A stretch of DNA of 64,000 nt from Actinomadura craniellae. Lineage in GTDB: Bacteria > Actinomycetota > Actinomycetes > Streptosporangiales > Streptosporangiaceae. The DNA is taken from contig NZ_QLYX01000002.1 in assembly GCF_003289645.1 (NCBI RefSeq), positions 124,001-188,000 on the forward strand. Direction: 5' to 3'. The translations under genes were made by a program, and so were the position numbers. Shown here in pieces: positions 8,892 through 15,449 of the stretch. The notes under the pieces were generated by a model, which was given only the letters and a program-made list of their open reading frames with translations, was not told where the DNA came from and searched no databases. Within the stretch, counting starts at the first letter, position 1. Each line of letters begins with the position of its first letter.

Positions 8892-8920
8892 ACGATAATT
8901 TCCAGCCTTCACAGGTTCAA
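8892..8920 (-). promoter_or_regulatory. Promoter of the M20 gene
   Basis: On the minus strand TTGAAC (8920-8915) and TATCGT (8897-8892) are separated by 17 bases, a near-consensus sigma-70-type promoter, eight bases ahead of the GTG start. It sits back to back with the plus-strand promoter. Confidence 0.6.
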
Positions 8921-8923
8921 GGA

Positions 8924-8953
8924 TTGACAGTTTCGCCGCTTTGTGCATACGGA
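8924..8953 (+). promoter_or_regulatory. Promoter of the first PEARL-like gene
   Basis: A perfect TTGACA (8924-8929) is followed, 18 bases on, by TACGGA (8948-8953). The ATG at 9026 lies about 65 bases downstream. Confidence 0.55.
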
Positions 8954-8963
8954 TGATATGCAC
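8943..8963. promoter_or_regulatory. Operator-like palindrome over the -10
   Basis: GTGCATA (8943-8949) and TATGCAC (8957-8963) form a perfect 7-bp inverted repeat with a seven-base centre. It covers the -10 of the plus-strand promoter, the usual place for a repressor site. Confidence 0.5.
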
Positions 8964-9025
8964 TTTCACGTACCGCGCCCAAAGGGACGCGTGCGCTTAC
9001 ACTGACGGCACGACAGGGAGGGTCG

Positions 9026-11461
9026 ATGACTGCTGTCGAATGGACTGTCCAGGCCGGACCCGTACTTCTCGACGTGCGATTGTTGCCATGGTTTTTGGTA
9101 CGCGCCCCAGGCCATCCGATCGAGCTGGTCGACGCGCTTTCCAGCGCCCGTCTCCTCGATATGGCCGACGAGCTGATCGTCATGGAACGGGCGTTGAACA
9201 CCCATGAAAGGGAGTTCCTCGACGAGCACTGGCCCGCGCTGCGCCGGGTCGCCAAGAGCGATCCCGAACGTGCCCCCGCACCCTTCCGCGAGCTCCTCCG
9301 GGCCTACCGGCGGATCGAGTCCGGCGACCCGCTGGACGACCGGGCGAACCGGGCGCTGACCGCGGCCGGCGTCACCCGGTGGGCGGAGGAGTGGAACCTC
9401 CTGCTCGGCCGGCGGGACACCGCGCGCACGAAGGCCGCACAGGAGCTGGCGGCCGCGTCGTCCGACGCGTACCGGCAGGTCGCGCGGGCCTTCGACGAGC
9501 CGTCGCTGCGCCACGCGGTGTTCCTGTCCAACCCGGGGTTCTACCGCAACGCGCTGGCCTCCGGCCCGCTCACCGACCGGCTCGGCAACGGTGCCGGCCC
9601 GCCGCGCGCGGCCCGGCGCAGGCTGGCCACCGCCCACCGCTACCTGCGGCGGTTCACCACCAGGTGCGAGACCGTGGCGTTCTCCGGGCCGACCCTGTTC
9701 GGCCGTTTCTCCCCCGACCAGGCCGAGCCGCTGCACGTGGGCCGGCCCGGCCCCCCGAGGGTGTCCGTCGAGGCCAGCGTCTGGGCCGTCGACCTGCTGG
9801 AACGGCACCTGACCTCGATCACGCCCCTCGCCGGGCGCCGGGCCTGGCGGGACCCGACGTTCCGCCGGCTACCGGGAAAGGACATCCTGGAGCGGACGGT
9901 CGACGGGCGCCGCCTCAAGGTCCCCGCCGACCTGCTGCAGCTGTGGGAGGGCGCCGACGGCCGGCCCCTCGGGGAGATCGCCCGCGACGCCGGGATCGGC
10001 GAGGAGGCGCTGCTCGACGCCCTGCGCAGGCTGAGCCGGCTGCTGACCGTTTCCGGTCACCGGTCCGCGGCCACCGAACTGCACGCCCTGGACGCCCTGG
10101 CGGCGGCCGACCGGCCCGACGGTCCCGCCACGGCCCTGCGGTCGGTCCGGAACGTCTACGCCGCCGAGCCCTGGCCCGCCCGCGCGGACCGGCACACCGC
10201 CGCGGAGGAGGTGATCGCCGGGCTCGGGGAGCGTCCCGACCTGGAGGGCAGGCACTACGCCGACCGCGAGGTCTTCCACGAGGACTGGTCGAGCCCGTAC
10301 AGCGAGCGCGTGACGATCGGCGGCCCGGCCCTCGACGGGCTCCGCCGCGCCCTCGACGCGGTGCTCCCGATGACCTACCTCGCCGCCCTCCTCGCCAGGG
10401 AGGACGCCCGGGAGGTCGTCCGCTACGCCCTGCGCGGGGAGGGCGCCCCGCTGGCCCGGCTGGCGGCGGCCGCGCTGGAGCCGCAGTGGCCGCGCGTCGA
10501 GCGGATGCGCGCGGCCCTCGCCGGCCTGGTGCGGGACGGGCACGCCGCCGGCGGCGTCGCCGCGCTCACCTCCCAGGACGTCGCCGACGCCGTGGCCGAC
10601 CTGTGGGAACTGGTCCCCGAGGCCGACCGCGCCGACCCGTGCCTGCCGAGCCCGGACCTGATGGCGGTGGGCGAGGACCTCGCGACCGCGACCTGGGTGC
10701 TGGCCGAACTCCACGACGACTGCAGTTCCGTCTTCGGCGGGCTGGAGCGGACCGTGCACAGCCGTCCCGACCTGCTGTGGCGGGAGTTCGAGGACGCCGT
10801 GCGCGACCTCGTCCCGGCCGAGACCATGGCCACGATCGTGTCGCGGCGACGCAGCGCGCACGTCACCCCCGAACTGCCCGGAGCGTCGATCGAGCTGAGC
10901 GGGCTGTCGGCCCGGCCCCGCGCCGAGACCGTGCCGATCGGCGAGGTCACGGTGCCACCCGACGCCACGACGGCGATCGTCCGCGGCGCCCCCCGCCGGC
11001 TCTACCCCGGCGACCTGTCCTCGCCGCTGCACCGCGCCCTCGCGCTCCCCGCCCTCACCCCCCTGACCGTCGAGATCGGCGCACACACACCCCGGATCAC
11101 GATCGACGGCGTGGTCGTCCAGCGGGCCCGCTGGCGGGTGCGGCATCCTGGCACCCCGGCGGCCGAGGCCGTCGAGCGCTGGGCGGCGATGCACCGCCTG
11201 CGCGTCGAGCACGGCCTGCCGCGGCGGGTGTTCGTCCGCCACCCCGCCGAACCCAAACCGCTGTACATCGACTTCGCCGACCCGCTGGGCGTGGACGACC
11301 TCGCCCGCATGCGGGAGGGCGAACTGGTGATCACCGAGATGCTGCCCGGACCCGAAGAGCTGTGGTGGCGGGTCGACGGGCGGGCGCAGTGCGCCGAACT
11401 CCGCCTGGGCTGCCTGATCAGCGCCCGTACGAAGGGACCTCATGACGATTCACGCGCCTAG
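9026..11461 (+). CDS. Lantibiotic-dehydratase-like protein, probable PEARL (copy 1)
   Basis: An 811-residue protein with the fold of the tRNA-dependent domain of class I LanB enzymes. The family core RRFTTRCETVAFSGPTLFGR lies near residue 205 and the closing motif EPKPLYIDFADPLGVDDL at about 745, after which only a short ELWWR...ELRLG tail remains. LanB dehydratases have a further elimination domain of about 300 residues, absent here. That fits peptide aminoacyl-tRNA ligases, which use charged tRNA to extend a peptide C-terminus. GGGAGGG precedes the ATG. Copy 1 is the most divergent (CETVAFSGP instead of SFFGP) and stands apart from the scaffold operon, so it may use another amino acid. Confidence 0.8.
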   Translation: MTAVEWTVQAGPVLLDVRLLPWFLVRAPGHPIELVDALSSARLLDMADELIVMERALNTHEREFLDEHWPALRRVAKSDPERAPAPFRELLRAYRRIESGDPLDDRANRALTAAGVTRWAEEWNLLLGRRDTARTKAAQELAAASSDAYRQVARAFDEPSLRHAVFLSNPGFYRNALASGPLTDRLGNGAGPPRAARRRLATAHRYLRRFTTRCETVAFSGPTLFGRFSPDQAEPLHVGRPGPPRVSVEASVWAVDLLERHLTSITPLAGRRAWRDPTFRRLPGKDILERTVDGRRLKVPADLLQLWEGADGRPLGEIARDAGIGEEALLDALRRLSRLLTVSGHRSAATELHALDALAAADRPDGPATALRSVRNVYAAEPWPARADRHTAAEEVIAGLGERPDLEGRHYADREVFHEDWSSPYSERVTIGGPALDGLRRALDAVLPMTYLAALLAREDAREVVRYALRGEGAPLARLAAAALEPQWPRVERMRAALAGLVRDGHAAGGVAALTSQDVADAVADLWELVPEADRADPCLPSPDLMAVGEDLATATWVLAELHDDCSSVFGGLERTVHSRPDLLWREFEDAVRDLVPAETMATIVSRRRSAHVTPELPGASIELSGLSARPRAETVPIGEVTVPPDATTAIVRGAPRRLYPGDLSSPLHRALALPALTPLTVEIGAHTPRITIDGVVVQRARWRVRHPGTPAAEAVERWAAMHRLRVEHGLPRRVFVRHPAEPKPLYIDFADPLGVDDLARMREGELVITEMLPGPEELWWRVDGRAQCAELRLGCLISARTKGPHDDSRA

Positions 11462-11888
11462 CCCGCGTCTCCTGCCCGATCCCGGCACCGAGTTCGGCGC
11501 GCGGGTGCGCCGGCGGCTGGCCGAGGAACGCGTCGTCTGGCTCACCGCGGTCGCCGACGACGGGACCCCCCAGCCCAACCCCGTCTGGTTCGTCTGGGAC
11601 GGCGACGCCTTCCTGATCTACACCTCGCCCGACTCGCGGCGGATGCGGCACCTGCTCCGCCGTCCCCGGGTCTCGCTGCACTTCAACGGCGACGAGGTGG
11701 GGCACGACATCGTGGTGTTCGGCGGCGTCGCGGAGCAGGTCCCCGAGCCGCGGCCGGCGGTGGAGGTCCCCGAGTACCACGCCAAGTACCGGGAGGCCAT
11801 CGACCGGGTGTTCGGCGGGCCCGGCGAGTTTACTCGCACGCATCCGGTCGCGCTGCGGATCCGGCCCACCTCCCTGCGCGGGCGGTAG
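11442..11888 (+). CDS. PPOX-class F420-type oxidoreductase
   Basis: A 148-residue split-barrel flavin/deazaflavin-binding protein. The pattern VVWLTAVADDGTPQPNPVWFVWDGDAFLI, then SPDSRRMRHLLRRPRVSLHFNGD, is typical of the pyridoxamine-oxidase-like F420H2-dependent reductases found in actinomycetes (Rv3369-like group). It overlaps the end of PEARL copy 1 by 20 bases, so the two are translationally coupled. In this setting it could reduce or oxidise a peptide-bound intermediate. Cofactor (F420, FMN) cannot be decided by eye. Confidence 0.82.
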   Translation: MTIHAPSPRLLPDPGTEFGARVRRRLAEERVVWLTAVADDGTPQPNPVWFVWDGDAFLIYTSPDSRRMRHLLRRPRVSLHFNGDEVGHDIVVFGGVAEQVPEPRPAVEVPEYHAKYREAIDRVFGGPGEFTRTHPVALRIRPTSLRGR

Positions 11889-11898
11889 GCCGGGCCCG

Positions 11899-11916
11899 CC
11901 GGCCGGGTCTGGCCGG
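11899..11916. terminator. Possible terminator between convergent genes
   Basis: CCGGCC-GGGTCT-GGCCGG forms a 6-bp GC stem in the 29-base gap between the F420-type gene and the convergent methyltransferase. It is short, and similar GC repeats are common here. Confidence 0.35.
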
Positions 11917-11917
11917 G

Positions 11918-12946
11918 TCAGGCCGGTACGGCCTCGACGAGGCTGACCCGCCCGTGCCCGGCGTGGGCGACCTCGGACACCGCGAACCCGGCCGCCTCCA
12001 GCAGGGCCGCGGTCTCGCCCGCGGTGCGCTCCCGGCCGCCGGTGAGCACCAGCAGGTGCAGGTCCAGCATGTTCCGGCCCGCGGGGTCGGCGTCGCTCGC
12101 CAGCCCACCCGCGACGATCAGCCGGGCGCGCGGGTTCATGGCCCGCCGGCAGTTGGCGAGGATCGCCTGCGCGTCGGCGTCGTTCCAGTCGGCGAGCACG
12201 CGGCACAGCAGGTAGACGTCCGCGCCGGGCGGCACCGACTCCAGGAAACTCCCGGTCACGATGGAGCACCGATCGGCCATGCCCGCCGCGGCAAGTCCGG
12301 TGCGCGCCGCCGCCGCGGCGTCGGGCAGGTCCTGCAGGATCGCGGTCAGGTGCGGGTGCGCGCGCAGCAGCTCGGTCACGACGGCGCCCGCGCCGCCGCC
12401 GACGTCGGCGATGGTGGAGACCTCGCGGAAGTCCCGCCGGGAGAGCAGGAACTCGCAGGTCTCGCGCACCGAGGCGGACATGCCCGCCGCGTACTCGCGG
12501 GCCGCCGCGGGGTTGGCGGCGAGGTTGTCCCAGAAGCTCTCGCCGTACACCACGTCGAAGGCCGGGCGACCGGTCCGGACGGTGTGCAGGATCTGGCTCC
12601 AGGCGACGTATTGCTCCTCGGAGACGGTGACGACCCACGAGGCCAGGCTGCCGGGAACGTCCGAGCGCAGCAGGGCGCCCGTCCCGGTGAGCGCGTACGT
12701 CTCCGAGTCCGCCTCGCGGGAGACCAGGCCCGCGGCGGCGAGCACCCGCAGGACGCGCGCCAGGACGCCGGGATCGGCCCCGCACTCCCGCGCGACGGCC
12801 CCGACCGGCCGGGGGCCGGCGCCGAGCGCGTCCGCGACGCCGAGCTTGGTGGCCGCGTAGACGACCTGGGACAGGCGGTAGCCGCTCACCATGGCCCGGA
12901 GCCGCTGTTCGGGGTCCTGCGGCTGTGCGAGGTCGGGCTGGAACAC
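11918..12946 (-). CDS. SAM-dependent O-methyltransferase (acetylserotonin OMT-like)
   Basis: A 342-residue methyltransferase of the family acting on natural-product hydroxyls. An N-terminal winged-helix dimerisation region (VYAATKLGVADALG, then VLRVLAAAGLVSR) precedes the SAM-binding Rossmann motif ADVGGGAGAVVTELL near residue 180 and the DLPDAAAAA acidic loop. The LLCRVLADWND segment corresponds to the catalytic region, but the usual His in (K/R)xxLHDW is Leu-Ala here, so the chemistry may differ. GTG 12946 is preferred to ATG 12964 because GGAGGG lies seven bases ahead of it. It is transcribed away from the scaffold gene and is a likely tailoring enzyme. Confidence 0.82.
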   Translation of the reverse strand: MFQPDLAQPQDPEQRLRAMVSGYRLSQVVYAATKLGVADALGAGPRPVGAVARECGADPGVLARVLRVLAAAGLVSREADSETYALTGTGALLRSDVPGSLASWVVTVSEEQYVAWSQILHTVRTGRPAFDVVYGESFWDNLAANPAAAREYAAGMSASVRETCEFLLSRRDFREVSTIADVGGGAGAVVTELLRAHPHLTAILQDLPDAAAAARTGLAAAGMADRCSIVTGSFLESVPPGADVYLLCRVLADWNDADAQAILANCRRAMNPRARLIVAGGLASDADPAGRNMLDLHLLVLTGGRERTAGETAALLEAAGFAVSEVAHAGHGRVSLVEAVPA

Positions 12947-13216
12947 GTGACATCCCTCCGCCATACCGGGTTATGGGACGGCCGCATCGAATCATTAGGG
13001 GTGGCCATCCGGCGAAACCGTCCGATCCTTGTCCATGGACGGTACACGAATATCTCGTTGCGCAGACCAAACTAATTCTGTCAATAGATGACATTAACCT
13101 TTCCACTATGTGCCACCTTACCGAGGGTCACACCTTTCCGTCCTGCGTGAACTCACCAGGAGTGCACGCCGGGCGCACTGCGTAATTGAATGGAAAATAA
13201 AGGGCAAAGAATGCTG

Positions 13217-13245
13217 TTGACTCCCTGCGCCGCATCGGGTGAGAC
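13217..13245 (+). promoter_or_regulatory. Candidate promoter of the scaffold operon
   Basis: TTGACT (13217-13222) and TGAGAC (13240-13245) with a 17-base spacer. If used, the transcript has a leader of roughly 210 bases before the scaffold start. Confidence 0.4.
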
Positions 13246-13260
13246 TGTTGCTCGTTACCC

Positions 13261-13304
13261 GAAGTGATCGTCCATGGCGATGGAGCCCCTTTAGGACTCA
13301 CTTC
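13261..13304 (+). promoter_or_regulatory. Stem-loop in the operon leader
   Basis: GAAGTGA (13261-13267) pairs with TCACTTC (13298-13304), enclosing an inner TCCA/TGGA hairpin. It could be an RNA element or a protein-binding palindrome; no known riboswitch class is recognised. Confidence 0.35.
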
Positions 13305-13413
13305 CGACAGACAGCACGGGGAAGTCGATAACGCAGATCATGGAACGGTCGTACTGCGCACGATAACAGCCCACTTACTATCACGCGCAGATCACGCCGC
13401 CCTTTGGCATGCC

Positions 13414-13454
13414 ATTCATCGGCCTCCCCCGCCCCCTGCCCGATGAATCGGAGG
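13414..13454 (+). promoter_or_regulatory. Hairpin next to the scaffold ribosome site
   Basis: ATTCATCGG (13414-13422) and CCGATGAAT (13440-13448) form a perfect 9-bp stem that ends one base before the Shine-Dalgarno GGAGG (13450-13454). The loop contains CCTCC (13423-13427), which could pair with that GGAGG in an alternative fold. The GTG start is at 13462, seven bases after GGAGG. Confidence 0.5.
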
Positions 13455-13461
13455 AATTCTC

Positions 13462-13641
13462 GTGGCCGACCTGCAGAGCCCCCCGGAGACGACCACCCCC
13501 GAAGACCCGCCGGAGACCACGGACGCGCTGGCGGACGACGTCGAGGACCTGGACGAGCTGGACGACATCGACTTCGACCTCGAAGAGGTCGAGAACAAGA
13601 TCGCCCCGCTCGCGCTGGCCTGGGCCGAAGCAAGCCGATGA
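13462..13641 (+). CDS. Scaffold (precursor) peptide of a PEARL-type RiPP cluster
   Basis: A 59-residue peptide starting at GTG after GGAGG. Residues 1-20 are Pro/Glu/Thr-rich, 22-44 are strongly acidic with an FDLEEVE helix, and the C-terminus is NKIAPLALAWAEASR with Trp54 five residues from the end. It has no cysteine and one serine near the C-terminus, so it cannot form lanthionines even though four LanB-like proteins are encoded around it. That suits a sacrificial scaffold whose C-terminus is extended from aminoacyl-tRNA. Its stop overlaps the next gene (ATGA). Short and easily missed, but start, codon bias and context agree. Confidence 0.85.
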   Translation: MADLQSPPETTTPEDPPETTDALADDVEDLDELDDIDFDLEEVENKIAPLALAWAEASR

Positions 13642-15449
13642 CCGTCTCCTCTGAGCACGACCTGCGCGCCGTCCCCACCGGGCCGACGGTCGAGGTCGAC
13701 GCCGGCCGCGGCCCCGCGGAATCCTTCGCGGGGCTGCGCGCCGCGCTCGCCGGCCTGCGCGCGGCCGGCGCGACGTTCACCGACGTGCCCCAGCGGGGCG
13801 GCCCGGAGTGGCGCGAGCTGTTCCCCGCCGAGCCCTGCGACGCACCCCCGCTGGCGGAGATCGCGCTGGCACCCTCGGAGCGGCGGCTGCACCGGGAGTC
13901 CGAACAGGTGTTCCGGGTGCTGGCGGCCGGCGCCGCCGCCCTCTGCCACGGCGCGGTGGAGCTGGGCCGGCCGGTGGTGATCCGGGGCGTCGGGGAGACC
14001 GACCTGGCGTCGCTGCGCGGCTTCATGCGCGCGGTCGAGCACGCCCGGCTCCTCGACGGCGCACGGCTCGTCCTGGCCGACCCGGCGACCGTGCGCGCCC
14101 CGCTGTCCCCGGTCGCGGACCTGCGCGCGGAACGCGCGCGCTGCCTGACCCGGATGGGCCTGGACGTCTCCGCCGCCGGCCTCGCCGTCGTCACGCGCGC
14201 CGCCCCCGCCGTCCCCTCCATTCCCGCGACCGGCGAGGGCCGCCACTTCGCCGTCGCGACGGCCGGGGACGCCGACGTCGTGGACCGGCTCGCCGCCGCC
14301 CTCGTCTACACGCGGCTGGCCTTCTTCTCCGCCAACTGGGAGGGCATGGCGGCCGTCGCCGCCACCGGCCTCTCCCTCATCGACGGGCTGCCGGACAGCC
14401 GGGTGGCCGAGCTCGTGGCGGCCGCCGAGGCGCCCGTCGGGCAGGCCGACGCCATCGAGTTCGAGCCGGCGATCGTGCGCACCACGGCCGACGTGCGCGC
14501 CTTCTTCCACAAGGTCCTCGGCGTCCAGGCGACCTTCCGCGGTCTCCAGGAGGAGGCGCTCGGCCACTTCCGGCGGATGCGGGACGACGGGGAGGACGCG
14601 GCAGGGCTGTCACCGGAGAGCCGCGCCCAGTCCCACCTCTACAGCGCCCTCACCCTCGCCAAGCGGCTCCGCCGGGTCGACGAGGCCACGGCCGAACTCG
14701 CCGAAGGCTTCGCCGCGGTGCGGGAGCGGGCCGGCGAACCCGACAGCGTGCGCCGGGAGCGGGGCTGGCTGCACAACCTCCAGGCCCTGGCGTACTTCTC
14801 CCGGCGCAAGCTCCGCAGCGCCTTCGAGCACGAGAAGCAGGCCCTGGGATGCATCGAGGGCCTCGACGACGCCAGCTCGATCCACCTGCGGGTCAACCTC
14901 TTCTCCAACCTGAGCGTGCTGCAGGAGAAGGCGGGCAAGCCCGAGCAGGCCATCCGCACCTGGAACAAGTTCACCGAAGCCGCCGGCTCCTCCGACACCG
15001 CGTTCCTCAAGCACCACGCCTACCGGGCGGCCGGGCTGAAGCTGCTGATCGGCGACCGTGAGGAGGCGATCGACGACCTGGCCCGCTCGCTGGCGTGCGC
15101 GGCGGAGTTCGACGACGACTTCCACGAGACCGAGATCCGGCTGGAGACCGGAACGCTGCTGCTCGCGGAGAAACGGCGGGAGCAGGCCGCCGAGCACTTC
15201 ACCCGCGCCCGCGCCGCTGCCCAGCGGCTCGGCGACCCCTACCGGTCGAGCCTGGCGCTGGCCGGGCTCGGTGTCGCGCGGGGCGGTCCCGCCGACGAGG
15301 GGGCGGTGGCCCGGCTCGCCGGGCTGAGCCTCAGCCGCCCGCGCGCGGCCGCCGACCTGGCCGGCTCGGCCGGCGCCCCGGACGCCCTGCTGCCCTGGCC
15401 GCACACCAAGCTCAACCGCCCGTTCGACCTGATCAATTTCGACGGATGA
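13638..15449 (+). CDS. TPR-containing protein of the PEARL cluster
   Basis: A 603-residue protein whose ATG overlaps the scaffold stop. Residues about 290-560 read as tetratricopeptide-type helix pairs (for example AEGFAAVRERAGEPDS, FSNLSVLQEKAGKPEQAIRTW, GTLLLAEKRREQAAEHFTRA). The N-terminal half lacks a P-loop and is not recognised, though RPVVIRGVGETDLASLRGFMRAVEHARLLDG resembles the part of large regulatory ATPases between nucleotide domain and repeats. Because it is coupled directly to the scaffold gene, it may bind the acidic leader and present it to the ligases. That role is inference; no RiPP recognition element was identified. Confidence 0.75.
   Translation: MTVSSEHDLRAVPTGPTVEVDAGRGPAESFAGLRAALAGLRAAGATFTDVPQRGGPEWRELFPAEPCDAPPLAEIALAPSERRLHRESEQVFRVLAAGAAALCHGAVELGRPVVIRGVGETDLASLRGFMRAVEHARLLDGARLVLADPATVRAPLSPVADLRAERARCLTRMGLDVSAAGLAVVTRAAPAVPSIPATGEGRHFAVATAGDADVVDRLAAALVYTRLAFFSANWEGMAAVAATGLSLIDGLPDSRVAELVAAAEAPVGQADAIEFEPAIVRTTADVRAFFHKVLGVQATFRGLQEEALGHFRRMRDDGEDAAGLSPESRAQSHLYSALTLAKRLRRVDEATAELAEGFAAVRERAGEPDSVRRERGWLHNLQALAYFSRRKLRSAFEHEKQALGCIEGLDDASSIHLRVNLFSNLSVLQEKAGKPEQAIRTWNKFTEAAGSSDTAFLKHHAYRAAGLKLLIGDREEAIDDLARSLACAAEFDDDFHETEIRLETGTLLLAEKRREQAAEHFTRARAAAQRLGDPYRSSLALAGLGVARGGPADEGAVARLAGLSLSRPRAAADLAGSAGAPDALLPWPHTKLNRPFDLINFDG

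Larger units (their letters stand above)
12947..13461. other. Regulatory region before the scaffold operon
   Basis: About 515 bases without a convincing gene. The part 13040-13200 is clearly richer in A/T than its surroundings. It must hold the promoter of the minus-strand methyltransferase and that of the plus-strand scaffold operon; the recognisable pieces are listed separately. A 60-codon open frame at 13264-13446 has no ribosome site and looks non-coding. Confidence 0.7.

Noticed and set aside
13264-13446. A 60-codon leader peptide before the scaffold gene
   Set aside because: No ribosome site, no run of regulatory codons (one Trp only), and the region is better explained by paired arms of RNA.
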